Source: Marsupella aquatica | Taxonomy: Eukaryota; Marchantiophyta | DNA length: 64,000 bases | Direction: 5' to 3' | NCBI GenBank assembly: GCA_973895155.1 | Contig: OZ316897.1 | Coordinates: 16,678,001 to 16,742,000, forward strand | Notes under the pieces: model-generated | Database searches by the model: none | Told to the model about the DNA's origin: nothing | Seen by the model: the letters and a program-made list of their open reading frames with translations, nothing else | Shown: positions 34,201 through 46,998 of the stretch, piece by piece | How the letters are laid out: each line of letters starts with the position of its first letter | Position numbering within the stretch: the first letter of the stretch is position 1 | Program-made: the position numbers and the translations under genes

Positions 34201-34883
34201 GGCTAACGTATAACTAACTCTATACTGTTGGGCATTCCTGTCACAAAATGCTCTTACGCTCAAAAAACTCAAATAGACGCATAACTTTGTGAAACAAAAT
34301 GGTGCAAAAAACTTAGTCGGCATTGATGTATTTATAGTTTTTGGTGACCCTGAGCCACGTGGCTACTTCTGACTGGTCAGCCGCTACACGACAAAATAGC
34401 TTGGGTGATTAAAAAAGGTTCAAATTAGTGTTTTAACGACAAAATTAATGTACATGTTAAGTGTTTCCTCTGGGGTGGATGGAAGTTTTATTCTATTTGG
34501 GATATTGTACTGTGGGTTGCTTTAATCAGCCATTGAGACAATTTGGTTCTAGATGCGATACAAGTATTGCTTTTTGCATTTTGGGGTGATTTTTTTCAAA
34601 TTGGTCCTGTAAAAGGTGCACATATTGTGCTTTGGAGTTATGTACCATAGTTTTGCTGATTCACAATCACTTTTCACGATGGTTAGGCGGAATGGTTACC
34701 ATGATTTTGTCACTTTACTTTCTGGTTAAAAGTAGATCAATTGCGTTGAACTGTGTAGTAAATTTTGGGCAACTATGATGTAACTTTTCAAATCGTTGAT
34801 AGTAAAGTTTTTGAAAGGAGAGGTTGAGCTACTTTTGGAGTATATTCTCAAATGATGAATGTGGTTTGCGATACAAGTATTGC
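33660..34883. repeat. Palindrome family A, right cluster (PM-1)
   Basis: 16-bp copies at 33660, 33771 (GCGATACACGTATCGC, perfect arms), 33867, 34555 and 34868. The copy at 33771 is flanked by GCAAATG and CTGTTTGC. Together with the left cluster they bracket the two PM-1 genes. The first three fall in the possible 5' exon region of the DDE gene. Confidence 0.85.
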
Positions 34884-36350
34884 TAGTTGCTTTCCTTTAT
34901 GTGTTTGGGTTTGGAAGCAAAACTATTTTCCATGTGTACAAGTTGACGGAAAATAAGGATTTTCCATGTTGGAAACAAAGTTGAACGTTGTCAACAACAA
35001 ACAATACATTTCGGAAGTTTAAATATATATAATGAGGTAGTCTGTGGGCATTGCTCACCCCTTCAATGAAATCCCATCTACGATACAAAAATGGAACTAT
35101 TGGGATATTGCAGAATTTTGGATCGCTATTTGTGTCATTTCAACAAAATTGGCGAGAATAAAAAACACCCTTCTTTATGTGCGGAAATACTTCTCAATTG
35201 GTCCGAAATCATGTTTGTATTCCAGTGATGGTATGAAATCCACACTGAACTGGATGTTGTTTCAAGCTCGAACTCTATACAGTAAAGTACTTGATCAATA
35301 CAGTGTTGTTGTCTCAACACAAGCTTCTGTATATGTGTTGAGTCCTCAATTCTTGTCTATGGATGCGCCTCTGATCAATATGTTACTTCAGTTGTACCTT
35401 TCTGACACTTAAGTCTCTGGGCATGAAGACCACAACTATTCAAGAGAAGCTTGGAAGTTCCTTCAATAGGTGGTCTAGATGATATATTTTAGTTGAGGTA
35501 TATCTTGATTGACATGTGAGTAAACCTGTGTTCTTTGCACTAAATCCTCGAGGAGACAAATGGGCACCAGAGGTTTTGTAACTTGGAAGGCAGCTATACG
35601 GTGGGAAGAAGTTGGCTGGAAGTGACAAGTGTGGATTGGTATATACTTGCAAAAATCTTGAATGTACAAAAATAGCGCCCTGCAATTAGGTGTGTAATCC
35701 AAGGGATTATTTTGAGTTGATACTTTTGTAGAGTACACCTAACAACAGAAAGTTTGAGACCACATATGGATGTCCTGTACTATTGCCATCAAGTGTGACA
35801 TAAACAGAGATCAACCAATTCATTAAAAGTGGAAAATTATCAATGCTTTGGAATATTGCTTATCTCTATTTAGAATATTATAAAACCAAAATTGGAATTT
35901 AAATACCCAATTTTTGGAATTTCTTGACACACATTTTTGAATTTTTTTCATGATTTGTAATATTTGTTTATGAATATATCAAAGTCAAAATACCTAGAAG
36001 TATTTACAATCCATGAACCTTGTATCATCCAAGACATTCTAAAGTGAAGTCAATCTTTTTGGGGGAAAGGGGGGGGGGGGCACAAAGCCTCAATACCACA
36101 CAAAAAGAAGTCATTGACAAACCTAATATATATTTCATATTATTTTAAATAAATAAAATCCAAAATTGAAATGACATAAGTACCCTAATTACCTTGCCTA
36201 ATCAATTTTAGACTCAGTGCCAAGCAGGCAAAACATAAGAGTAGATTACCAACCTAAAAAATAAGTCATCCTTATACTTTTGATAGTATAGGCTTAACAA
36301 CTAACTGAATCTATATAATCCTACTAAACAAATGATATCACTCTCAATAT
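34884..36350. other. Gap between PM-1 and PM-2
   Basis: No gene supported. A G run of about 10 lies at 36069. An AT-rich block at 35795-35960 (ATCAACCAATTCATTAAAAG, then TTTTTGGAATTTCTTGACA) is related to a block at 50000-50125 and is a candidate end of PM-2. Confidence 0.5.
35795..35960. repeat. Candidate left terminal repeat of PM-2
   Basis: ATCAACCAATTCATTAAAAG near 35810 matches the reverse strand of about 50090-50115 (ATCAACCAATTCGTTAAAAC). In contrast, TTTTTGGAATTTCTTGACA near 35911 matches 50025-50045 directly. The two blocks enclose the PM-2 genes. The exact end is not resolvable by eye. Confidence 0.45.
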
Positions 36351-39300
36351 CTACCTTTGCTCTTCTATATCTATCCTTGCTAAATAAACTTTGATTTCCT
36401 CCAGTTTCTTTTTGGGGATTCGAATGCCTTGTTCAGCTTTATTCCCTTGATATGTCCAAAAGTGCATGGCTGCTGTTGCGTTACACCATTCTTCTTTCTG
36501 CAAAATATCACATTCCCAAAGTTTTTGCTTCTTCAAACATCCTTCATATCGATCATACAATGATCTATCCTTTTTGGTGCTTTTGGGTCTCCACCATTGC
36601 AACAGAAAATCTCCACAATTTGGTAGTTCAGGGTCCATTTGAACTTTGCTCAATGCTCTTCCCATCCAGAAGCATCCTGGCTTGTTATCCTCAAATTCTT
36701 GTGTTGGACGAATAATGATGAAAACGCCTGCTTCAATATCTTCGAGAGGAACAAACCGATTGCTTTCCCTTTTAGAAAGAGGACCCACAAATATTGTTTG
36801 ACCTTCAAGAATTTCCTCATCAGCCTCACGTTGAAGGATAACAATATCTGGAGGATTCTCCCAACCCGTCACATCAAATGATCCAAGATCACTTTTATAG
36901 CCTGTACCATGTTTGGTTCGAGGCCAAAACCCATCCACCAGCGGCTGCTCTTCAATATCCACTATCTCCAAAAGGGGCTTTTGCAAAAGCTCAGTAACTG
37001 TCTTCCAATATTGCACTAAAGGAAACCTTTCCTTATATCCCTGTGAGGTCTTATCCTTCCATGTTTTCTCTATCCACTCTATATAGTTTTTGATGTAGAC
37101 TGAAACATCTTTGGCTTTCTGAAAAAGTGTAGTTGGGGTTTTGGCAAGTGGTTCTCCAATTGGAAGGACAAGTGTTTTACTTCCATCTTCAACCCATATG
37201 CATCGTCCTTGGGGTGGTGACCATGAGTCATTGATATTCTCCTTGACTTGGTACACAGGGACATTATTTTTCATTGTAAATAGGAATGCCATTGGTGCAG
37301 AGTGCCCTGCAATAGTCTTCACAAAAGCACTAACATAAGACTTGTAGCTAGCCATTTATTGGATCAATGTGGGTACTGGGTGAATTGCTTCGCTTTCCCA
37401 TACCTCTGCCATAAGTGAAAGTAGGGTTTTGACCTCACGATGCTTAAGTCGAGTGCTTACCCTAGAGAATACTGCATCAACATCCTCATGTGTATGCCCA
37501 ACCATAAGGAAAGACATGACAATACTCTCAAAGTGTCCCCTCAGAACCAACTCACTACAGAATGCCATCATGGCCCAATTCTTGTTGTCCTTTGCAGAGT
37601 TGTCCATTTGTAAGTGTAGATGTCTTGGCAATTTCTTGAACAGTGTAGTGCTACTACTCTGACATTCTGCCAATCCGCTTGCCACAATTGGTGAGACACA
37701 ATCCTTGTCCACAAGTTCCCCACAATATCGATCAGTTGTGACATTGTTGGCATCTAGATATCCAATTTGAAAAGCTTGCTTTTCCAATAATGCCTTGAAT
37801 AAGGGGTTTGTTGCCTGATGGGAATGAACTCCAAGATCTCCACTTTTATCCCCCGAATATGCTTCCAAATCACGCAAGCACTTTGCAACGGAGGTAATAG
37901 TAAAATCCGGATCAGATGGCCACATCCCTGTCAAACTAAAGTGGGCAAAGACTCCAGGTTCCCGACCATGTGTCAACATCCCAGTCAAAGCCATTGGTAG
38001 TGGTTGACATCCACTAGCCATGCTTTTTAGTGTATCAACCATTTTAGGAATTTGGGTTTTGTTTTGATCCATCTTATCATGAATAATGCAAAGAAGATCT
38101 TCTGGATTTCTTCTTGCCATCACCCGAGCTGCATAGTAAAGGTTTCGATGAGACATTTGTTCTTGCATGTGTTTTTCCCTTGCTGCTTCGTACCGCTTGC
38201 GAACTTCAGTTCTTCTCTCCTTCATCAACAACTCCTTCAAAGTGGTGCATTGAGTGCACTTTGCAAAAGCACTCTTCACATGGAATGAAAAATTTGCATA
38301 GTTCTCCCTCCACATCTTATAGAAAGACCCAATGGTAATTCCGTGACTCCCTTCCACCTTCATGCTCTCAACTACCTCATCATAGATAGCATCTTTGTTA
38401 TAGCAAGATGGTAATCTGTAGATGATGTTTGATGTTCCCTTCTTCCCTGTGTATCTGAGATGTGGCATAGGCTCGCCAAGGGTATTCACTACACGGTCAA
38501 GATGAGCACGAAACTCTTGTGTTGTCATCCTTGGTTTTTTGGTGCCCTTATTGCCATGAAACCCCACTTTACAACCACCCTTGTATAGATTCTCATAGTT
38601 GTAGAAGGTGCTTGTAGAAATTCCAAATATAATTGCAAATGCCATTTTGCAAATGATGCGACCTTTGACAACCATTTGTCCTTGCTCAACCATAGATCTC
38701 TCCCTCATTTCAAAAACATTCATCATATGACTGATTTTGTTATCACTGTCCAAACCATAGAACTCAGTTCTGACCTCTTCAATGTCTGTGCGGGGGAAGT
38801 TCCGACAGCATTCCATTCCACACTTGACTTCTTCATGCCCACTTGAGCTATTTTGTTCTCATCCACCTTCACACTTCTTCTCTGCTCCACTCTTTTTTCT
38901 TGGCGTGCATTTGGGTTGGCTGGTTTTCTCAACCCGCCCATGGAATAATGCCTTTTCTTTTGCTGGTACTCCATAGAAGAGAACAAATCATCCTCATCAT
39001 TATCCCCCTCTTTATGTACAGTCTGTTCATCCTCAAGTTCTGACAGAAGATCTCCAAGAAACTTGTCAGAAGGATAGAATTTCAAAGTTGCAATCGGCCA
39101 TTTTACCAAGCACGGGGTTCCCACTAAAAATGTGAGAAATTCCTTCTGTTGCATGTGGATATTGCAAATCACACGTTCAACTAGCACCCCAACATGACCA
39201 TCACCAAGCACTTCATTGTTTATTGCTGCTGTGGGTTGCCATGCTGTGATTGATCCTCTTGCAAGCAATGTCACCCGATCAACAGTATAAATCTCCACAT

Positions 39301-40072
39301 CTTTTAAGTACCACTTGGAACGATCATTCAAATCGTAGTTGTCATGTGGTCCTTGACTGAGTCCGCCATTTTGAATCTCAATCGATTCACACCCACTGAA
39401 TTGCTCACCAGCATGATATACATTGACTATATCCCAAAGAACAACACTACCTACAGACTGCTCAATTGTCTTTATGTTAGTGTTGGGGTATGGCAATTGA
39501 GTCACCCCATGAAGTGCTTCAACCACATGGACACTAATACACCCTGGTCCCAATAATATGTCACCACAAGTATCCTCTGGTTGAGTATTAGAAACTTCTC
39601 CCCGTGCAACAACAATGCTTGTAAGTTGCAGTAGCACATCATCTCCTGAACAAAATGGTGCAACCGGTTCATTGTTGGAATTGGGGACTTGGTTTCCAAC
39701 AATCCTTGAATCATCAGTTCCTTCAAGTCTCACAAGGTTGGGAGTATCATTGGATGCTTTTTGGACATGCAATGGGATGTTCTCATTTGCCAAAATGGCA
39801 CTAGCACAGTCCCATATAACATATGAACGCAAAGCCTCCCCAGTGGTGTCAGCTCCTGGATTTGGGTAAGGAAGAGGTTTTGTTGGCTCAAAGATTTCAG
39901 CCACCAGAACACTCATGCGGTTGTTACCCAATGCCTCAGAATGACAAGTGTGTTCTGGATTGGTCTTAAACACAACCCCCCTTGCAACCAATATATTCTC
40001 AAGATGAAGAAGTACTTCAGACCCTTGGGAGAACAAAAAATTGGCACTCCGAGTTGTAGTCATGATCTGCAT
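36351..40072 (-). pseudogene. DUF8039-repeat/DUF7869-type DDE transposase-like gene (PM-2)
   Basis: Minus strand. The segment 40072-38830 begins MQIMTTTRSANFLFSQGSEV and holds three repeats of a DUF8039-like domain (VLLHLENILVARGVV...YVIWD; VLLQLTSIVVARGEV...VVLWD; VTLLARGSITAW...LVKW) followed by a basic linker. At about 38830 a one-base frame change is needed to enter CGMECCRNFPRTDIEEVRTE, the usual Cys entry of DUF7869 proteins. The DDE-like motifs follow: IIHDKMDQNKTQIPK, LHLQMDNSAKDNKN, VMSFLMVGHTHEDVDAVFS. A single in-frame TAA at 37356-37358 separates this from the last 334 residues (MASYKSYVSAFVKTI onward), which stay open to 36351. One frameshift and one stop mark recent decay. The gene is divergent from the PM-2 ParB-MTase gene. 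Confidence 0.65.
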
Positions 40073-40137
40073 AAAAAATTGTTAAGAAAATTACTCAAGA
40101 TCAGTTGAAGATGACAGGTTGTCAGGGTCCAGAAGAA

Positions 40138-40751
40138 ACCTCAATATCATCGTGAGGTTTCAGGCTACTTGGATACTAAAGTGAAATTCATCCAGGCACT
40201 AAACCTAGTTTTTGTGGTTAAACTTAATATGGTCCCATGCAAGTGCTTAACATGCATAGTTGGGTCAACTTTGCATTAAAAAGTCCATTATGTAGGTATA
40301 AGGCAATAATGTTAGAAATAATAGTGGGTTAGAAGGTCCGCAAGTAATTACACGGATGTGGACTGACAGAATGTTAGACTACAATATGTTTGCCGGAATA
40401 CATTCACAAGACCTACTAAGAGATTCAATTTAACCCAAAAGAATGAGAATTATTGGTCTTAAAATAAAGTACAGTAGAACTTCACGATTGTCGTGAGGTT
40501 TCATTTCTTGCTTCAAGAAGACTGAAGTATGAAGAAATGAATGAGAACAAAAATGAAGTACCTATGGACTTAAAGGCTTGTATTGGGAAAAATCTCATGA
40601 GGTTGAGAGAAATCAAGTCTTACAACCCATTAAAAAATGATCCATTCACTATTTTCTCTTAATGTTGATATTAATAGTTTAGTCCATGTAACTTCCATAT
40701 GAATGATGGACACACACAGGAAAACTTACAACCTCAAGATGATCTTGAGGA
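40138..40751. repeat. Palindrome family B, left group (PM-2)
   Basis: 21-bp palindromes with 10-bp arms ACCTCACGAT and ATCGTGAGGT around one central base. Copies at 40138, 40489 and 40731 carry one to three arm mismatches each (the last has AAGAT/ATCTT). A half-site lies near 40595. All are just upstream of the start of the DDE gene. Confidence 0.8.
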
Positions 40752-42313
40752 TGACAATTTATGCCTCTATATCTCAATGAACAAAACAAAACATATGTAG
40801 ACCTATGTCATATTGAGCTTGGCCAAGTATGCAAATTGATGGTCATAATTAGTTACTTTTAGTGCACAAGACAAAAATAAAGCTAAAGACTCACAACGAC
40901 TTAAACAAAGTAAAAGAAACATACCCAAAATTCAGAATCATAAATGTCTTTGCCGCATGTGGTGAAGATAGAGTATAAGAGTGCCACCATGCGTCCTCAT
41001 CAATTAGAAGACGCCCAAATGTTCATCAAACGTCAGTTCAGACTCAACTGCAGTGTCAGCATTGTCCACCATGATCTAAGAGAGTTGGAGTAGGAGGAGG
41101 GTCTTTTCATTGGTTAAATGAAGGAAAATGCTTAGACTTCCCTCAGAAAATAGTTGTAGGAGAGTGGGCACAAATAGAGAATGCAAAAGTGTGAGTAGCA
41201 GAAAAGAAAAATAAACAACTCTGAAACTGAAGTAAAATGAACATGTGGAAGTGTTGGGCTGGGTTTGCAAATATATCTTTGAGAGCAACGGATCAGCGTG
41301 AGATGGATTGACTAATGTTGCTGAGTTTGAGTTTATTGGCGAAGACTCATTGGCCCCAGGTTTGGAGGGAATTGTCAGCTTTCATCAATAAGAATGAAGA
41401 AAAAACAAAGTTGCTTAGCACATTTTTAATATTTAAAGAATGCCGACAGACCTTTTGCTTTTGCATGTTGGATTTGTCCTCCTATATACTGTAGAGCTCT
41501 ATATTTACATGGAATCAAACGGGAGTTTCAAAAATCCTTACTATTCATTCTGTTTTTTTAATTTTCCACTCATTGGCCCAGTTTTGGAGGGATTCGCCGA
41601 CTAGCTCGCATTAATAGACTCCAAGTAAACGACATTTGCTCAACACATATTAATTTTTAAAAATATGATGACTGAGGGACATTTTGCGATTTTTCCTCCA
41701 TTATTGTATAGACTAGTGTATTTGCACGATGAGGAACCTTGTAGTCAGAATTTTTGTGTTTTTGAAATTTGAAAATTTTCAGGTTTTCCTTGTGGCTAAG
41801 TATTTTGGCTTGTTCTCTTGCAATAACAAACCGCCATCCGTTTCTTAGTACTTTTTCTCCTTTTAGCAACGCTTGTTGGCCCATTGACCTCACCAACTTC
41901 ACCAACTTCTTGGACATTACTTGGTTTTAGTGGAGTAGTTGGAGTTGGCCTTTTTTTGCCATGGTCAAGTGTAAATCTCTCAATATTTTTTTAGAGGCCC
42001 CAAAATATGGATTAAAATTTTTGGCCAAAGACGAATGTAAATTTGACACAGTTACATTAGAGTTGTTAGGATTTGGTACCAAATATATAATTGGTACCAA
42101 ATAATTAGCCATATATAGATGCATGCCGTATAAGGTGTCATGTGACTTACTAAGTGTCAGCTCCGTGTGAAGAGGAGAAGGCGGCTAGAGTTGGCGGAAG
42201 CTCGATTGGGAAATTATCGGGGGTACTTCACCAAAGAAAACTCTGTCGTTTGTTGAGGCCCTGAAAACTCGTTTGTTGAGGCCCTAGCTGCCAAGAAGAG
42301 GATGATTCGTAGT

Positions 42314-42429
42314 GTGAGGACATCCGTAGCAAGAGCGCATGCAGGGCGTTTTTAGTGGAAGGTGAAAGGCTGTGAGGACAGCCGCAGCAAGAGCGCATGC
42401 ACGGTATTTTTAGTGGAAGGTGAAAGGCT
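42314..42429. repeat. 58-bp tandem duplication
   Basis: Two adjacent copies beginning GTGAGGACA (42314 and 42372), both with GCAAGAGCGCATGCA and ending GTGGAAGGTGAAAGGCT. Confidence 0.85.
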
Positions 42430-42916
42430 GGCAGGCGCTACTGCTGGCACGCCCTAGTACTGTTGGCAGGCCCTTGTGAGGGATCAGCATCAAGACTTCT
42501 CCTTGTTCATGCTCACATATCTATTTAAACTCAAAATTCTCTGCACTCATTCCTCAGAATTGTGTACATCGTACGTGAGGGAGGACTATTCAAGTTAGCT
42601 ACAGTACCTCTGTCATAACTGTCTGCACAATCACCAAGGTACCGATAGTCAGTGTTTATGTGGAATAGTGGAGTAGATTCCTGTTGTACTAGAGGTGCCT
42701 ATTCATTAGTGTTTTCTGTATTGCTGGTAGCTACATGTGCCTTGCTCAGGCCAGACAATCCCTCTACTATACGTATGACTGGTGAAGGAGGTGCGTATCT
42801 CATTGTCCTTATCTTATCTTGGGTTGTTATCTTATTATCTTCTTTCTCAATTGAACGTGAACTAATGGGTGTCATGAGTCTCCTTACCGGCTCAATGCGC
42901 TTTCTCATTTGTATTT

Positions 42917-43134
42917 GATAAGTTTCGTGACCGGTTCAATACGCATGCGCGCTTATTATCAGAGTATGCTCTGAGGAGATTGAGTTGCATTGTATTGTTT
43001 AGGGTTTGAGTTGCTACATTAGAAATGATGAGTTTCGTGACTGGTTCAATACGCATGCGCGCTTATTATCAGAGTATGCTCTGAGGAGATTGAGTTGCAT
43101 TGTATTGTTTAGGGTTTGAGTTGCTAAATTAGAA
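42917..43134. repeat. 109-bp tandem duplication
   Basis: Copies at 42917-43025 and 43026-43134, almost identical, both with GAGTTTCGTGAC or AAGTTTCGTGAC, CGCATGCGCGCTTATTATC and TTTAGGGTTTGAGTTGCT. Confidence 0.9.
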
Positions 43135-43366
43135 ACTTTGATTGAGTTTTGGTATACCAGAATGAGCAAGTTTAGAGTATCTGCAAAGAATCTTTTAAGA
43201 TTCTTTGATAGGCGCATGGCTTTGGCATGGCTAAGCCCAAGAAGGATCTGGTAATGATGACAAAGCAAGCACATGTTGAGCTTCCAGGTACTTTTCATTT
43301 TCCAACCTTGCTACTTCTGTTATTTTGGCATGTATTCTTTGACATTCTCATGTTTTTTGCTTGTTA

Positions 43367-43974
43367 ACCTCACGATCGTCGTGAGGTTGACTATTCTAAT
43401 GCTTGATTAAAGTTAGAATTTCAATTATTTTTACTTGTTAACCTCATGATCATCGTGAGGTTTCTACATTTTCTTGCTTGACTAACTAAGATGAGGAAAG
43501 TCATTTCTACTTGCCTAACCTCATGATCATCGTGAGGTGAAGGGTCATCATTTCATGGCTTCATGAGAGGGTGAAGGACATTTTTTCTTTTCAACCTCAC
43601 AATGGTGATGATCAAGGTTTCAAATTTTCATGCATGGATAGAGAATAGTAACATCTTTTTTCTGTGGATCACCTTCAGATATTTGCAAGGATTAGGGTCT
43701 TTTTTAATGGTTTGGCAATAGGTTCAAGGATATTTTTGCTTGGAAAAGCTCACTATCATTGTGAAGTTTAGCCATATTTTCATGGTTTGGTGAGAGGTCA
43801 AGGAGAGTGTCAAGAATATTTTTGTTGGCAGCAAACCTCACAATTGTTGTTTCATTTCATATTTATTTGCATGGTTTGGTTCAAGGGTTGAGCTCATATT
43901 TTATCATTTTTATGCTTCCATAGAAATTGTCAAGTTCTATTTTGCTTGCCAAAACCTCACGATTATCGTGAGGT
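43367..43974. repeat. Palindrome family B, central group (PM-2)
   Basis: 21-bp copies at 43367, 43441, 43518 and 43954. The last has perfect 10-bp arms around T. More decayed copies or half-sites lie near 43594, 43748 and 43836. The group sits immediately upstream of the ParB-MTase reading frame. Confidence 0.85.
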
Positions 43975-45885
43975 TTGCTCATTTCTGCATCATTCCACCT
44001 AGTTTATTCTCAAGAATTGGATCTGTTCATTTAATTAATGGACTTCACTTGTTTATTGTGTAGATGATTACCATGATTTGGACCCAGTATCTGCACCAAA
44101 ATTTTTGATATTGATGTATGTTTAACATACAGCTATGACATTGGAGAAGAGTGGGCAATTGATATGTACCCTTACGATGGAGAAGTTCATTTGTGTTTGA
44201 TTGACACAAAAAAAGATCCACACCGATTGCGATAGCACATTGTTGGTCCAATTGCATACTTGCAAATGCATTCTGAGGATCAAGTAACTGTTCTTGTAGA
44301 GAATTACACGGAAAAAAAATGGTATCAATACTTGCTTGATGCAAATACATATGGAGTGCGGTTGAATACCACTTGGATTGATGATATGCCAGCCAATGTT
44401 ATTTCTTTGGCATTCTTTCCTTTGGACTTTAGTTTCAAAGGTAGTTCAGATCAAGGACAACTTTCACACCAGGAGATTGCATCTGGTTATGCTCGAGTCT
44501 TACATTTGCTGAAAAGAAAGAAGCATTTCTTGTGTAGGACATTGCAGATGGAGCAGTGCATTGAGACAAGTGGACTAACCAACATTGATATTGATCCAGC
44601 TGTTCTTTTCCATAAGAAATTTGGAAAAGAAACACTCTCCAACTGGATTGACTTGCAAACTTTGGTTGCAAACAAGGTGAAGGAAGTGCCAAAGTCTTTA
44701 GAAGATGACTTGGGAGTAGATATGTCAGAATATGAAGGGGCCAAGGCTGACAAAGAAGCGGTACCAATCATTGATCCCAGTAGAGAGGCATCTCCACAAC
44801 AAAGTGAGAAGCTTGATAGTGTAGAGCCTCAAATTCAGAGCATTCCTGGAATTGTCCAACAAAAGAAGAAACAAGCTACCAAGCTTGTAGTTTCTCAGCC
44901 AAAGAGACGACCGCCAACCACCAAGGCACAAAATGTGCAGAGGAAGAGAAAACAGCCACAAGAAGAGGACAACGTGGAAGAGATTTTTGCACAACAAAGT
45001 GAAAAGATTGAGCCCATTGTACTTCAAATAGGAGGCAATGTACAGAGCAAGCCAACAATTGTGCAACCAAAGAGAAAGCCATCAACAAGAAAGAAGTCAT
45101 TGGGGAAGCAACATAGCAATAGGGATACAGTTGTTGATCTTGTGCAACAAGGAGCACTAATCTTACGAGAAGTGGGTGACAATGAAGAGAGTGAGTTACC
45201 TGGAGCCAAAGAGATTGAAAAATCTAACAAGATTTTGCAAGAGGTGAAAGATTACTATCCTTTTGGAATTAGAACACATTTTGGGATTCCGGTGAAGAAT
45301 ATCACGCAACCTCCTGCTACCATGTGTTATAGGAAAATTAACCTTTCTCATGTTGATGAGATAATGACTGGGATGATCTTGCATCCCGAGCAGCAACCTC
45401 ATCCTGCTGATTTAGTTCCCTACAACCCTCAGACCTTGAAGCCAATGAGTTTTGCAAAAGATGACATGACTCAATTTCAGAAATTGATGCCAAAGTTAAA
45501 GTTCTTTGCTATAAGTGGACAGCATTCTGCACTTGCTGCTCAAAGAATTTGTGAGCATGCCAAAAAACAACCTGATCTTCGAGAGCTTGCAAATAAATTG
45601 CAAGTACGTTCATATCGCATTTTTAGTGGAGCTACACCCAAAAAGATCTTGCTGGAGTTCTCTAGTAGCTCAAATGAGATGAACAAGATTTCTGATTATA
45701 AATCTCCATTCATTGATACTGTGGAGCATGCAAGAAATCAATACGCTGATTTTGGTTTTCCAAAACGGCCTGAGGCGGGACAAACAGCAAGTCCAATTTA
45801 CAAGGTAAGTTTGCCTTGCATAAAAGGTTTAAGTTTGTTGTACTGTGTTATTTTTCTGAATCATGAATGCAATGCCTAAGTAACA

Positions 45886-45906
45886 ACCTCACAATGATCG
45901 TGAGGT
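45886..45906. repeat. Family B palindrome in intron 1 of the PM-2 ParB-MTase gene
   Basis: 21 bp reading ACCTCACAAT-G-ATCGTGAGGT, one arm mismatch. It lies inside intron 45805-45951. Confidence 0.88.
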
Positions 45907-46977
45907 CAACTACTCATATTGAAAAGATATAGTTTCTTTTGACATGTGCAGGAATTTGAGCATACAGCAAAAATGACCATGGAGAAGAAACATCTTACTG
46001 AAGTACATTGGATACTTTTTGCATCTGAGAAGTTGTATTGTTTGTGGAAGGAAGTGTGTAACAAGTGGCTTGAGGGAGAGCTTCCAGATGGACAAGGTAT
46101 CATCACTGAAAATAAAAAAGAGTCTAAGCTTCTAACAGTTTCAAATTTCCGGAGTTTGGAGGGAGGCTTGCAAGATGATGATATCATAGCCATTCTCAAA
46201 GAGGTCGAACATGGTGGAGTTCTCCTTAAGAAAGATGCTTCTTACAAAGGTGACATGCAATCTATGGAAGAGCTTGCCAAAACAACAAAAGTTCTCTCCA
46301 AACTGAAAGAGATAATTATTGGATATTATCAAATCACTTTTTCAGACCATTTTCCTGATAAATGTACTTGGAAGGAACTATGTGATAAAATTCCCATTGA
46401 TGCTAGGGAATTGGATAGATGCAGAGGAGTGGCTGGTACCAAGTACTTGATATCTTGTACTTCTCGGAATATTGCACGTGAGAAAAATATTCTGCATGGT
46501 TTAGTATCAAGACTAAATCAACTATTTTATGATGCATTCGGTGGAAGCCAGAGAAAGAGATTAGAGCCATTTCTAACTTTTTTCACTGACAACTTAATGA
46601 CAACATGTGAGCCTGGTGCTTTGGAAGAGGCAGCTCCTTTTGTTCCTCTTGCCATTGTGGATTTTGGAAAACGAAACCAAAAAGAGTGGTCAGTATCCCA
46701 GTTGGAGGTGTTTTTTAAGTACATTGTGGAAACACCAAAAAATGATGCAATAATGATTGTCATTTTTTTATTCCATGGTCATCTTTACTCCAACGTGCTA
46801 ACTGCACTTTACAATTTACCCGATATTCACTTACATTTTGAATTTGGATCATTTGAGAGAGCCGATGGCTACATACATCCTGGGAGGTTTTTCAAAAATG
46901 AGCGGGAACAAGTAATTATTGCAGGTATGTAAATTTGAAATTTGTGTTTGGGTTTGGGTTTATGATACATTGAGAAA

Positions 46978-46998
46978 ACCTCACAATGATCGTGAGGT
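46978..46998. repeat. Family B palindrome in intron 2 of the PM-2 ParB-MTase gene
   Basis: Same 21-bp sequence as the intron 1 copy, inside intron 46925-47076. Confidence 0.88.

Larger units (their letters stand above)
40752..43366. other. Long spacer between divergent PM-2 genes
   Basis: No recognised gene. It contains two tandem duplications (listed separately), a repeated ATTGGTACCAAAT near 42074-42100, and a TATTTAAA word followed by a C/T-rich stretch near 42520-42560 that could be a promoter. It may hold remnants of another insertion. Confidence 0.4.

Noticed and set aside
36065-36080. G run of about 10 as a G-quadruplex or telomere-like signal
   Set aside because: Single homopolymer without repeats. 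More likely slippage or an assembly ambiguity.
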